64,000 nt of DNA from Bacteroidota bacterium. Its GTDB lineage: Bacteria > Bacteroidota > Bacteroidia > Chitinophagales > Chitinophagaceae. Shown here piece by piece: positions 36,501-42,809 of the stretch. Position 1 is the first letter of the stretch, and the number at the start of each line of letters is the position of its first letter. Below the pieces are notes generated by a model that was given only the letters and a program-made list of their open reading frames with translations, searched no databases and was not told the DNA's origin. The position numbers and the translations under genes are program-made. Location of the stretch: assembly GCA_013285595.1 (NCBI GenBank), contig JABDHF010000006.1:1-64000 (forward strand), in the 5' to 3' direction.

Positions 36501-37240
36501 GCTATGGTGGCTCTGCTCCTTCTTATACATGGTTGGTGAACGGTGCTAGTCACGGTACAGGTACTACTTTAACCTACACTCCTGCAAATGGTGATGTGGT
36601 TTACGGCATCCTCAACAGTAACTACCAGTGCCGCCTCGCAACATCTGTAACCAGCAACCATGCTAATATGGAAGTTGATGTTCCGGCTACTCCAGTGGTT
36701 TCTATTGCTGCAAATCCAGGCACAAGCGTTAAGCCGGGCCAGGTTGTATTGTTAACTTCATTTATTGCCAATACAATTAATACACCTACTTACCAGTGGT
36801 TGTTGAATGGCCAGCCTATCGCAGGCGCTACCAGCTCATCTTACGTAGTTACTGTATTCTCTGATGCCGACTCTTTCACCTGCGTGGTGACTAGCGGCGG
36901 CGGATGCGGTGGCTTGCAAGGAGCTAAGTCTGTAGTAATGCACACAAGCGAAGGTGTACAGCAGGTAGCTACAACAGGCAGCGACGTGAAGCTTGTTCCT
37001 AACCCGAACAAGGGCATCTTTACAGTGAAAGGCTCGCTTGGTACTACTAGCGACGAACAAGTAACTGTAGAAGTTACAGACATGCTTGGCCAGGTTATCT
37101 ACAAAGAAAATGTTATGGCTCATGGCGGAATGATAGATCAGAAGGTGCAGCTTAGCAACACACTTGCTAACGGTATGTACATACTGAATCTGCGTTCTTC
37201 AAGCGCTAACGACGTATTCCACGTAGTGATCGAACAATAA
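24527..37240 (+). CDS. Giant modular T9SS-exported surface protein, 4237 residues
   Basis: An exported protein with an extended signal peptide (hydrophobic LFVVLGAMSL at about 36-46, cleavage near SYA-A at 51). Residues about 52-195 form a beta domain like those in other Bacteroidota adhesins. Ig/PKD-like units of the CAGxTLTL...GGTWSSS type follow. About 620-780 is a proprotein-convertase P-like domain (PFDRDLEINIGAPNG, NWTLGIHDN). About 840-1360 holds Ig-like units with YSWSGPxGFTATTQ and VTVTDNNGCTS. Two copies of an about 89-residue module (VTGGGNYC...YQLYNG...GTYTVVATN...GC) precede four more Ig-like units, then 21 uninterrupted module copies occupy about 2009-3868. Three Ig-like units end in a T9SS type A C-terminal signal (LVPNPNKGIFTVKG, about 4150-4237). 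It should be cell-surface or secreted. No catalytic site is evident. The ATG at 24527 is the first; 24620 is a possible alternative. Confidence 0.9.
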   Translation: MKYATHIQPPATGLTGKQTQAQTGLRSLHVYMKAACLFVVLGAMSLTKSYAAFVGVISTPTTVAPANACQGNTNILIYQFSVNNSGSSLGALSGFSFTQGGSAGSSDIITYKLWSGSVGGTLVATVTATSTTLTGTSAIASGATVNYFVTADIATGATPGHTITVSPIAATNVIFLSGTKSLSGTAATGGLQTIIAGATFTGVSSLCAGSTITLTPSATGGVWATGTTSVATVAGGIVGGVVAGTSSISYTLSGCTYTQVETVSNVTTPSVTMVQSPAGAVCAGTNTRFTPNVTNGGAPSYQWYVNSALVSTVTNYQTNTYNNGDLVYVVVTSSLPCSSPTTATSATATVTVNPTPAITAGPTTVCVGGTITLNATPSGGTWSSSNTRATVGLSSGIVTGVSSTGTSPNITYTLAGCTDNQTITVSNSSTPHANINAISGTTVCSGATANFSASSTGTTGATYRWIVNSTLANTGTTFSSSTLANGDVVKVVVTTTAACATTPTDTATVTMIVNPSPSLTTSFTTGCTGLPDTFIAAPTGGVWASGNTTVATIGTTGIMLGIAAGTSTISYTVAGCSATSNITVGLTPPAFTITPSSAAVCAGSVLSVSAPAITATNVTPPAFPSTGAFTVPDNIPAGITNAIAVSGIPGDATIADVSVVLNSITMPFDRDLEINIGAPNGVILNLVNRRGANFGAVADFTNTVISSLGGSAFSGGTAPFTGTFAADVASGRGPSGFQPTANTWPPLFTIPNGNWTLGIHDNGSGDVATVNNWSVIIHYTTPAGSYTWSSTTALYTTSGLSTLYTGGPANAVYASPATAATYTAIKTETGSACSSTSNVTVSVNAAPSIVATATPNPVCVGTTVTLNATASGGGGTFPTYSWAGPGTFTATTASTTDAGITAAGTNVYSVSVTDNNGCTGSTSVSVTVGAAPSITATLTPTPICAGRTLTLNATPAGGSGTYPVYSWSGPNGFTATTKIATNPAMTLLGAGVYSVTVTDGNGCTSPIAVTTAVSVNPMPTITATVTPTVLCAGGTLNLSATPAGGSGTYTLYSWTGPSGFTSSIRNTSAASVTASGVYSVSVTDDNGCRSLRATTAFVTVNPLPVITATATPTAVCAGSTLSLSATATGGSTVYNTFTWSGPVSVTSTSQNASVTGITSAGAGTYSVTVTDNNGCTSATGTTAAVSVNALPVVTASVTPNPLCAGATLSLNASATGGSGSYPTFNWSGPGSFSTTGQSATRPGVTVGGIYSVTVTDNNGCTSPVVSSATVTVNPLPVITATATPTAICAGSTLSLNATPSGGSTVYSSYSWSGPNLFTATTQNATNAGITSAGAGTYSVTVTDNNGCTSAIGSTLPVTVSPLPNVTDFSMPSATSGCIGVSSTVTVNSSSLGAGTFNVIYDLTGANTVTAHTASLVIASGTGSFTIPSTDLTGSGATTVTVTAVAGGGGCNSTLSAGNTANFAINPMPASITGVSSVCLLGTTTLNDASTGGNWTSANTALASVGLTSGIVTGAAVGSTTVTYTLPTGCATAIPVLVNPIPNIYTVTGGGNYCSNNPNAHVGLSGSDLGASYQLYLNVSAGPAPIGGLVTGTGGLLDFGVELSNGVYSVIANPSATCAVGMTGTVEITEFVSPVAFAVIGGGAYCNGGTGVTIGLANSQSGVSYQLFNGGASGSPITGSGPAISFGLRTAAGTYTVVATNTISSCTSSMTGSATVTINPVPPSITGNPQVCTGLTTTLSDALTGGTWSSSSLLATVDPSTGVVTGFLASTPTITYTVANCTAIKQITVNTSPASITGSLVGCAGSTLSLNDATTGGAWSSSSTGVATVNGGSVTAVTAGNTNISYSLPTGCSSTVTVTINSQPSPIGGATILCAGLPSSLTNVITGGTWSSSNTFIASVNPSTGSVLGSGLGTANITYTLPGGCSSNTPVLVNPSGLISGPGAVCPGSTITLTNTTTGGAWTSGSTATATVGGSSGIVSGVAAGVVTITYTTLTGCTSPVFTVTVNSLPALKTVTGGGSYCLGGAGTHIGLGSSDAGVTYQLFNGATAVSAALAGTGSGLDFGLVTAAGTFTVVATNTTTGCTRTMTGSAAISINPLPSAFIVSGGGSYCSGTTGVHVMLSSSTAGVGYQLYDGSVPMGISVIGTGLSIDFGTQTAGGSYGVVATNPVTSCFSVMSGSAFVNVLPLPAAYAVTGGGSYCAGDAGVHVFLTSSAIGTDYQLFNGVVPVGAPVHGTSAAIDFGSLTAAGTYTVSGTNLASGCTGPMSGSALITINPLPTANTVTGGGGYCFGTASTLPVGLNGSIVGNSYQLLFTGAPLGSPQLGTGTSLNFGVQSNAGTYTVRATTIATGCNAIMGGNAVIAINSLPAVFAVTGGGNYCPGTSSVHVGLAGSAIGVNYQLYSASSPTGSAVPGTGVALDFGAFAAGSYNVVATSGVGCTNSMSGSASIILNAVPASFTVSGGGSYCSGSTAPHVLLGGSVFGTTYQLLNGATIASSLAGTGASLDFGAQTIAGTYTVKATNATTGCTATMTSSATITINSLPTATFTVTGGGSYCAGGTGKIVGLSGSQSGISYQLFANGIASGSPITGSGPAVNFPLQTTVGSYTVVGTSGSSCSSNMTGSVSITTTPVPVVYNVTGGGGYCSGTTTGVHIGLASSNSGINYQLFLGTTAAVGAPVAGVGAALDFGAQTAVGTYTIIATNTTTSCTNSMFGNAVVSTSLPPAVYTLSGGGSYCAGGAGLPLSINNSDAGVSYQLLRGGVPAGSPLGGTGTTLSFGNQAIAGSYAVVATNVTTTCTSNMAGVATIATTPLPAVFAVSSDAATYCAGGAGVHVRLGGSATGFSYQLYNAAATVGSPVAGTGAALDFGAQTTGVYTIVATNNTTSCTNQMAGTIVITTTPLPAAFNITGSGNYCAGGAGLNIGLSGSATGISYQLSNGSSVGTPITGTGAAINFGMQTAGTYTVIASNITTGCTQTMTGAATIGINALPVAQTLNGGGNYCAGGTGVDVSLAASNTGITYQLYNGTAPVGALMPGTGAAIDFGLETIAGHYAVVATTTATGCTNRMADTVTVGISPLPNVYSVTGGGNYCPSGTGVVTGLSGSDMGVNYQLYNGVVATGTPVAGTGSAITFGSQVGVGNYTVIAVSATTPCTSNMSGSATVGLNTLPIAYNVTGGGDYCAGGTGLHIGLDQTDAGTAYQLYNGITPVGAAFAGTGFAIDFGLQTALGTYTVMAANTATTCTSVMAGSTPIAIDALPAVHPITGGGNYCVGTGGMHISLLASDGGISYQLYNGTLAVGSPIMGTGSSIDFGAQTTPGTYTIAGTNTTTTCSSNMSGSTTISINTPPTAFSVTGGGNYCAGSVPAVHVGLNGSTAGISYQLYNGAPVGTAFAGTGSSIDFGVQSATGTYTIIATNTTTSCTTAMSGSANVGVNVVPAAFTVGSSASQYCAGGTGVSLSLSNSQAGVNYQLYANTVPSGIAVAGTGLGLSFGLQTSSGTYAVIATNATTGCVSNMAGSAVITISALPTVYAVVGGGNYCSGADGVHVGLSSSHVGTLYQLYNGVTPVGSVSAGTGFALDFGAQTIAGTYSIVANNPATSCVSTMGGVATVGVNSLPVPFTVTGGGNYCAAGTGVNVGLSGSTAGVSYQLSNGTTGIGAPVAGTGSSIGFGTQTGAGSYTVVATNTATGCVNNMTGSAPVATIALPSAYSLTGGGNYCLGGTGLHVGMLNSDAGTSYQLFNGTGAASAAIPGTGVAVDFGTYTTAGSYTVVATNTTTGCTAAMPGAAVIVINTPPAAYTVTGGGNYCAGGLGVHVSLSNSTAGTTYQLLNGTLAAGAPAPGTGITVDFGLQSAPGTYSVVAVNPVTGCTATMAGSASVTVSPVVAPAVSISTGDDTVCAGTTITINSVTSNAGTTPAYTWTVNGLPLAETSGALTYAPAVGDVVGLTVMSSAACATPSSASAMIPVNVLSHGMPAMTITSSLGDVVCQGAAVTFTAVTSYGGSAPSYTWLVNGASHGTGTTLTYTPANGDVVYGILNSNYQCRLATSVTSNHANMEVDVPATPVVSIAANPGTSVKPGQVVLLTSFIANTINTPTYQWLLNGQPIAGATSSSYVVTVFSDADSFTCVVTSGGGCGGLQGAKSVVMHTSEGVQQVATTGSDVKLVPNPNKGIFTVKGSLGTTSDEQVTVEVTDMLGQVIYKENVMAHGGMIDQKVQLSNTLANGMYILNLRSSSANDVFHVVIEQ
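29157..36140 (+). repeat. 23 copies of an about 267 bp protein module
   Basis: Each module spells a GGGNYC-type start, YQL, a G-T-G turn, DFG, a TYTV strand and a GC near the end; two cysteines per copy suggest one disulfide each. The run of 21 copies begins near 30553 with a step of about 267 bp (89 residues). Two further copies start near 29157 and 29440. DNA identity between copies is visibly lower than protein identity, since synonymous codons vary (GGCGGTGGC, GGTGGTGGT, GGTGGCGGC). Confidence 0.85.
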
Positions 37241-37260
37241 TTAATTGGTTTGATGACATA

Positions 37261-37306
37261 AAGCAAAAGAGCGGCCCCGTAAAGGAGTCGCTCTTTTGCT
37301 TTATTA
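37261..37306 (+). terminator. Strong terminator after the giant gene
   Basis: AAGCAAAAGAGCG (37261-37273) pairs with CGCTCTTTTGCTT (37289-37301), a 13-bp stem with a 15-nt loop, followed by TATTAT. The A-rich upstream arm lets it also serve the converging acyltransferase gene. Confidence 0.88.
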
Positions 37307-37320
37307 TAATGGAGCGTGTT

Positions 37321-38358
37321 TTACCCCGCTATATATTTGCCATACGGCAATTTACTGATCACCCACACGATCAATAAAGAAATAGCTAAACAAATAATAC
37401 TCGTTAGCGGTACTCCGATTATCGGGTTAAAAAGAAATCCGTTGATCTTAAAATAATCCAGGCTACCCAATACCAGGATATGGATCAAATAAATACCATA
37501 GCTGTATTGAGAAACTATCCTCGTGATTTTCGAAAATAAGCCTCCGGTACCCATCTTCATATTTTTAAAGAGCAAAAACATCCCAATACCAGCCACCACA
37601 ATATTTGGCGATAAGAGGTTGTAATAAAAGCTATCCGAATCGCCGGCCTGTAAGCTTACATAGTAAGTGCCCACTATAGTGGTCAATGTTCCGCCGGCAA
37701 GCAGGCAGAGCCCAATTTTTACAGCCTGGCTTTCCTTTATTTGTATTCCCGATAAATAATAGCCAAGTATTACATAACCTAGATACCCGGAAAAATAAGA
37801 AAGGTCAATTTTAGTACTGAGGCCCGATAACGGCTTTATGTTCTTAATTATAGTAAGAGCCCATATAGCCAGAAAGAACATGATCTCTTGTTTTGTACTG
37901 TTTAGTATCCATTTATTGATTATGGGGATGACCAGGTAAATGCCGATGAGCATATACATATACCATAAATGTGGAGATACGCCATTAACCAGTCTATCAA
38001 ATATCCAATGCACTGTTTCGCCAAATGTTTGAGACGAGCTATAGTTATTGGTATATAACAGGTAAATAATGCTCCAGAACAAAAATGGAGATAGCAGCCT
38101 TACAAACCTTTTTTTGATAAAAACCCCTAACGGAATATTTTTTCCCAGTAACAACGTACCTGTTATCATCAGGAAAACAGGCACGGCAAAACGAGCCGAT
38201 GAGTCGTAAATATTGCCGATCCACCAGGTTTTGAGTGTTCCTGGCGATTTATCAAATTTTCCCAAAAGGTGATATGCAACATGTGCAACAATTACCGCCA
38301 GGGTTGCTAATGCCCGGAGGTTATCCATCCAGGTTATTCTCTCATTATTATTTTGCAT
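37321..38358 (-). CDS. Acyltransferase family 3 membrane protein
   Basis: A 345-residue integral membrane protein of the acyltransferase 3 (OafA/WecH-like) group. The start MDNLRALATLAVIVAHVAYHL carries the family arginine and histidine, then RFAVPVFLMITGTLLLG, FIKKRFVRLLSPFLFWS, and about seven more helices. Such enzymes O-acylate sugars at the cell surface. It has no soluble extension. It is divergent from the MATE gene, sharing about 150 bp in which GCCCTAAAAGGGC forms a short palindrome near 38370. It is not close to the other acyltransferase in sequence. The giant-gene terminator lies beyond its 3-prime end. Confidence 0.85.
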   Translation of the reverse strand: MQNNNERITWMDNLRALATLAVIVAHVAYHLLGKFDKSPGTLKTWWIGNIYDSSARFAVPVFLMITGTLLLGKNIPLGVFIKKRFVRLLSPFLFWSIIYLLYTNNYSSSQTFGETVHWIFDRLVNGVSPHLWYMYMLIGIYLVIPIINKWILNSTKQEIMFFLAIWALTIIKNIKPLSGLSTKIDLSYFSGYLGYVILGYYLSGIQIKESQAVKIGLCLLAGGTLTTIVGTYYVSLQAGDSDSFYYNLLSPNIVVAGIGMFLLFKNMKMGTGGLFSKITRIVSQYSYGIYLIHILVLGSLDYFKINGFLFNPIIGVPLTSIICLAISLLIVWVISKLPYGKYIAG

Positions 38359-38474
38359 TTATCTGTAAATGCCCTAAAAGGGCAAATAAATGTAGCCTAT
38401 ATTTTTAGATTATGAAAAGAAGTACACATTCCCCCGCAGCCAGTTTTTTATCCGTTCGGTAAGATTATTAAGAA

Positions 38475-38482
38475 TAAATTTG
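38475..38482 (+). promoter_or_regulatory. Minus-7 box of the MATE gene
   Basis: TAAATTTG matches TAnnTTTG; the TTG start codon follows 26 bp later. A degenerate TTCG stands about 19 bp upstream where the minus-33 is expected. Confidence 0.5.
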
Positions 38483-38508
38483 CTCTAGGGCAAAAACGAA
38501 AAAGATAA

Positions 38509-39864
38509 TTGGAGCAGGAAGATATAAATAAACTTAGTGTTACGCCTACAAATGCGCACATTATCAGGTTGGCAGCGCCTATATCGCTGGCGCTGCTTAT
38601 ACCGCAGATCAGTTTCTTTACCAATACAGTGTTTCTCGGCAGGCTGGGGATGCGTGAGCTCGGGGTGAACGGGATAACCGGCGTGTTCTACCTTATCCTC
38701 TCTATGATAGGATATGGGTTGAGCAGTGGCATGCAGATACAAATGGCGCGGCGCGCAGGTGAAGAAGATAAGAAAGGCCTGGCCCAGATACTTACCAATG
38801 GCGCCATGCTTTCCGTTCTGTTCTCTCTCGGCTTAATGATGGTAACACTGTGGGTGGTACCCCTCTTATTTGGATACAGCCTGCACGATAATAACGACCT
38901 GTCGTTAAGCGTTAACTACATTTACATAAGGGTATGGGGATTGCCATTTCTGATGCTTACACAGTTGCTTAGTTCTTTCTTTATTTCTATAGGTAGGTCA
39001 AGGGTACTTATATACGGCTCGCTGGTGGTCACCTTCGTTAATGTCATTTTCGATTACCTGCTTATATTCGGCAAACTGGGGTTGCCCGCTATGGGTTTCA
39101 ATGGCGCAGCCCTCGCGTCGGTTATTGCCGAGGTCTTTTATTGCATCACTATGGTAGGCCTGTTTTTCTATCACAGGCTGCATCATACCTACCATGTCTT
39201 CAACTTCAGGAACTTCGATTTTGAATTGTCGCAGCGCACACTTAAAGTAGCCTCCCCGCTTATCGTACAGTTCATGTTCAGCATAGGCGGCTGGCTCATA
39301 TTCTTCATTTTTATAGAACACCTGGGTGGCCAGTCGCTGGCAGCCTCGCAGGTGCTGCGCAACATATTCGGGATAGTAGGCGTGGGTACGTGGGCGCTTG
39401 CCACCACCTGCAATACCATGGTCAGTAATATAATAGGGCAGGGGAAGCAGAGGGAGGTAATGGGCATAATATGGAAGATATGCAAGCTCAGCCTGCTCTA
39501 TGCTGTATGTGTATGTGCACTGCTGCTGGTATTTTCGCGCGAGTTCCTCTCTATCTATTCAAACGACCTTTCGCTCATTTTGTTTGCTATTCCCAGCCTT
39601 CGGGTAATTGTGGTGGCAACACTTATCATGTCGCTGTCTACAGTTGTTTTTAACGGGGTTGTAGGTACCGGGAACACGCTGGTGAACCTCACTATGGAAG
39701 TAACTTGTGTGGGGTCATACCTCCTGTATTGCTATTTCGTTATCAGCCAATGGCATAGCCCATTATATATCTGCTGGGGTTCTGAATTCATTTACTGGAC
39801 CACATTGTTAACAGGCTCGGTAATATACCTGAAAAGCGGTCGCTGGAAAGGCAAGAGGATATAA
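38509..39864 (+). CDS. MATE-family multidrug/toxin efflux protein, TTG start
   Basis: A 451-residue inner-membrane antiporter with about twelve hydrophobic helices. The family start segment is IIRLAAPISLALLIPQISFFTNTVFLGRLG, and the second half repeats it (FELSQRTLKVASPLIVQFMF). MATE proteins export cationic drugs or toxins using Na+ or H+ gradients. The frame is closed by TAA immediately before the TTG at 38509 and contains no suitable ATG until about residue 48, inside the first helix, so TTG must be the start. The first residues (EQEDINKLSVTP) match the usual short cytoplasmic tail. Confidence 0.87.
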   Translation: MEQEDINKLSVTPTNAHIIRLAAPISLALLIPQISFFTNTVFLGRLGMRELGVNGITGVFYLILSMIGYGLSSGMQIQMARRAGEEDKKGLAQILTNGAMLSVLFSLGLMMVTLWVVPLLFGYSLHDNNDLSLSVNYIYIRVWGLPFLMLTQLLSSFFISIGRSRVLIYGSLVVTFVNVIFDYLLIFGKLGLPAMGFNGAALASVIAEVFYCITMVGLFFYHRLHHTYHVFNFRNFDFELSQRTLKVASPLIVQFMFSIGGWLIFFIFIEHLGGQSLAASQVLRNIFGIVGVGTWALATTCNTMVSNIIGQGKQREVMGIIWKICKLSLLYAVCVCALLLVFSREFLSIYSNDLSLILFAIPSLRVIVVATLIMSLSTVVFNGVVGTGNTLVNLTMEVTCVGSYLLYCYFVISQWHSPLYICWGSEFIYWTTLLTGSVIYLKSGRWKGKRI

Positions 39865-39872
39865 CTTCAGTA

Positions 39873-40208
39873 TTAGGCGGCATTTACCTGCTCCATTATA
39901 TCCTGCATGCTTATACCGTTGTGGCTTTCTTCATAGGTGCATTCACCATTTTTTATCAGCAATATCTGCGGAGATTCGTGCGGAACAGAAAAGTCCATAG
40001 CTACTTTGTTCGATATAGCACGGTACCGTATCAGGTCTAAGTAATAAAACAGCACATTATCTGCTTGCTTTTCGCGTTCCAGCCGCCCTTTCGCCATGCT
40101 GCTGATGGAGCATCGGGTACTATGCTTAAAGATCACTACAGGCTGCTGCCTGCTTTTTTCTTTTATGTCTTCTAACTGCTGTTCTTCCGTAAGCACTATC
40201 CAATTCAT
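39873..40208 (-). CDS. ytxJ: Bacillithiol system redox-active protein YtxJ
   Basis: A 111-residue thioredoxin-fold protein of the YtxJ type. VVIFKHSTRCSISSMAKGRLE (about 24-44) carries the single active-site cysteine and the conserved serine context; the second half has PHESPQILLIKNG with the cis-proline. It is expected to de-bacillithiolate proteins in the cytoplasm and implies that this organism makes bacillithiol. The ATG at 40208 (MNWIVLTEEQQ) fits the family; an upstream ATG at 40226 adds six residues. It is separated from the MATE gene by 8 bp, convergent. Confidence 0.88.
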   Translation of the reverse strand: MNWIVLTEEQQLEDIKEKSRQQPVVIFKHSTRCSISSMAKGRLEREKQADNVLFYYLDLIRYRAISNKVAMDFSVPHESPQILLIKNGECTYEESHNGISMQDIMEQVNAA

Positions 40209-40300
40209 CTTGCGAAAATACGGCATAATCTTATGTTACAGCCGTAGCGGCTATTGTTCATTTTTATGGTGCAATAAGCTTTGGTTTTGTCATCTTTTTG

Positions 40301-40340
40301 TAAAGCAAAAGGGTGAAGCTACCAACCGGCAGCTTCACCC
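40301..40340 (-). terminator. Strong terminator of the 553-residue secreted protein gene
   Basis: GGGTGAAGCT (40311-40320) pairs perfectly with AGCTTCACCC (40331-40340) around a 10-nt loop. On the minus strand it is followed by TTTTGCTTT. It starts 20 bp past the stop codon of the minus-strand gene. Confidence 0.85.
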
Positions 40341-40360
40341 TAAAATGTATATCTTGTTGC

Positions 40361-42022
40361 TTAATTCATTTGATAACGCCCCAGCCATATAGTAGAGCGG
40401 CCATCGCTGCCCACATAGATCATCGCTTTTTCCTTATCCAGCCATAAGTAAGGTGCTATGCTCCTTAGTGTATAGTTGTGATCTCCTATTTCCGAATACT
40501 CTGTGATCTTACTATTGGCAATGTCAAATTTCAATACTGCCGGATAGTACTCTGCATTATAATAAACACTGCCGCCCGATTTATATTCATTGCTTTCGTT
40601 TTCCAGTAGTTGCAGGTAAGCAGTGGTGCCGTCGTCGCTTATAATAAGCTTTTGCTTGATAGGGAACACCGTATTCTTATCAGATTTTAGTGATGCAGGC
40701 ACTATGCTGTATTGGGTTTTTATAACACCTTGCTTATTCACCTGGAAGCACATCATATCTTCATAAGCTTTCCATTCAGTGCCACTCAGCTTTGTCCTTG
40801 AATTGATCTGTCCTGTTATCAGGAAATCCCCGTTTGGCAACTGCTCAAAGATCTCTATGTTAAGGAAACGGCCATCATAAGCATATCCTTTTTTCTGCCC
40901 TGGAGGCACCTGCAGTTTATTTTCCAGTTCACTGATCTCATTTTTGCTTATCCATTCTACTTTGCCATTATTTATTTTTATGATAGAAAATACATCCACT
41001 TTTTTCCTTTCCAGGTCTTTATGATAGGCTTCCATGCGCTTATTGGGTTCTCCTGATGATGCGGAGTACGAAGGGTTCACCAGGTAGATCACCTCTCCAT
41101 AAAGCTTTTCAAAGCTCTCATCGGCATCGCTGTTATATGCCGCAGTAAAGTACACTGCCCCGTCTTTCGTTTTCATGTGGCTCGATATCGTCATGTTAGC
41201 AGATGGCGCATCTATCTCAAAACGCTCCTTCACCTTGCCATTATTATCAAAACGGATATAGGTATACTTCTTTTGGTCAGGCATCGGGTCTGCTTTCTTC
41301 GGCGCAAATATGAATATCATGTCTGAGTTCTCCAGGTTGTCATCGCCATCGCTTATACCATTATTCACAAGCCCGGAATAAACAAGCCCTTGAGCAGATT
41401 TGAATTCAATTGGTGTTTCTTCCATCGACATGTCAGACCGTTTAATGTGCAGCAGCGATACTTTGCGGCGCTCATGGTCTTTTTCAGACATCCCCAGCAT
41501 GTAAAGGTCGCCCGTGTTATTATTGGTATAAGCCGCGTACCCTGTATAGTACTTTTCATCTTCATTTTTCAGGTTCACCTCATCTCCTTCTTCATAGTGA
41601 TACCGGTATATACCTTTATCCGCGTCCCACTTGTAGATAAGCTTGCCCGACGACAGGTGCAGCTTCAGGCTTTCTACAGAAAGCCGCTTACCGTTTCCCA
41701 GTTGTGCCATCACAATATCATGCACTTTATCAGGCCTCACTTCATCTTTTGATTCCAGTATGCTCTCGTCTTTCAAAAAAGCTATGTCCCTGTCAAACAC
41801 GTACTTTTTATACTCACGTACATCATCATTTTTATCTCCTTTCAGATGATACATGACTTCTATATTGCCAGTCTCTATATTTAGCTCCGCACCATGAAAC
41901 GTGCCCTTGGCGGCCTCTTTGGGCAGGTCTTGCTTTGTTTCTTTTATCTGTGCGGATATTGGCGCTCCCGATGCCAGGAGCAATATTGAGCACAAAACCG
42001 AAAGTGTAGTTGTCTTTTTCAT
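40361..42022 (-). CDS. Hypothetical secreted protein, 553 residues
   Basis: I do not recognise a family. The N terminus is a signal peptide (about 1-24, MKKTTTLSVL...ISAQ). The body is rich in beta-strand character with recurring motifs such as YKWDADKGIYRYHY, AVYFTAAYNSDADE and TAYLQLLENESNE, consistent with a beta-propeller. No catalytic motif or membrane segment is evident, and no T9SS signal was found at its end (WLGRYQMN). The ATG at 42022 is preferred over a TTG six bases upstream. It follows the LuxR-type regulator on the same strand by 103 bp and may be in its operon or under its control. A strong terminator follows. Confidence 0.6.
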   Translation of the reverse strand: MKKTTTLSVLCSILLLASGAPISAQIKETKQDLPKEAAKGTFHGAELNIETGNIEVMYHLKGDKNDDVREYKKYVFDRDIAFLKDESILESKDEVRPDKVHDIVMAQLGNGKRLSVESLKLHLSSGKLIYKWDADKGIYRYHYEEGDEVNLKNEDEKYYTGYAAYTNNNTGDLYMLGMSEKDHERRKVSLLHIKRSDMSMEETPIEFKSAQGLVYSGLVNNGISDGDDNLENSDMIFIFAPKKADPMPDQKKYTYIRFDNNGKVKERFEIDAPSANMTISSHMKTKDGAVYFTAAYNSDADESFEKLYGEVIYLVNPSYSASSGEPNKRMEAYHKDLERKKVDVFSIIKINNGKVEWISKNEISELENKLQVPPGQKKGYAYDGRFLNIEIFEQLPNGDFLITGQINSRTKLSGTEWKAYEDMMCFQVNKQGVIKTQYSIVPASLKSDKNTVFPIKQKLIISDDGTTAYLQLLENESNEYKSGGSVYYNAEYYPAVLKFDIANSKITEYSEIGDHNYTLRSIAPYLWLDKEKAMIYVGSDGRSTIWLGRYQMN

Positions 42023-42125
42023 AAACAAGTTTTTTTGTGAGGGAAATTCCTGTCACAATACTACTTGCAAATGAATGGGCGTTAATTACACTTTAGTGTT
42101 GTTTTCGGCGCGGGCGAAAGTGCGG

Positions 42126-42761
42126 CTAGTTCTTCGGATATGCTTTGTTTAAAGCATCTGTGCGGGAATTCACCTGTAGCTTTTCATAAATGTTGTGAAT
42201 GTGTTTACGCACGGTTTCTATATTGATAAATAGCAGCGATGCTATTTCTTTATAACGGTAACCCTTGGATAGGTAATCGAGTATTTCCTGTTCCCTGGCG
42301 GATAGTTTGTCTAGCTCCTTATTCTGCTTTTCAGGCTTTTGCTGAAAAAACGTGATTACTTTCCGTGCTATCTGGCTGCTCATAGGTGCACCGCCATTAT
42401 GTGCGTCGGCTATCGATTCCAGTATTTTTGCAGGCGGCGTCGATTTGGTAAGATACCCTGTAGCGCCTGCTTGCAGCGCCTTAAATATATTGTCGGTATC
42501 TTCAAGCGAGGTACACATAATAAAATGCGTATCAGGGCAAAGTGGCTTTAATTTACCCACACATTCTGTGCCCGTTAATGCTGGCAAGTGTATATCTACC
42601 ATAGCCACATCGGGGCACAGGCCCGGTATCTGCGAAATAGCGTCCTCTGCATTTTCGAATGAGGCAATGCACTCATAGCCTTCCGTACCATTTATAAGAA
42701 TAGCCAGCATTTTGCGTGTCTTTTCTTCATCTTCTATAACTGCAACCCTGATGTTTCTCAT
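42126..42761 (-). CDS. Response regulator, NarL/FixJ (LuxR) type
   Basis: A 211-residue two-component regulator. The receiver domain (about 4-120) has acidic pair ED at 10-11, the phospho-acceptor Asp56 in MVDIHLP, a threonine/serine switch residue in MCTSLED, and KSTPP with the conserved lysine. The C-terminal LuxR helix-turn-helix (about 145-205) shows LSAREQEILDYLSKGYRYKEIA and NIETVRKHIHNIYEKL. It acts on DNA as a dimer after phosphorylation by the adjoining kinase, whose gene ends 48 bp upstream. The pair is probably co-transcribed. Confidence 0.93.
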   Translation of the reverse strand: MRNIRVAVIEDEEKTRKMLAILINGTEGYECIASFENAEDAISQIPGLCPDVAMVDIHLPALTGTECVGKLKPLCPDTHFIMCTSLEDTDNIFKALQAGATGYLTKSTPPAKILESIADAHNGGAPMSSQIARKVITFFQQKPEKQNKELDKLSAREQEILDYLSKGYRYKEIASLLFINIETVRKHIHNIYEKLQVNSRTDALNKAYPKN

Positions 42762-42809
42762 AGAGTAAGGTATTGGCCATAAATGTAACCACGGTAATTC
42801 AAGTGCCTG

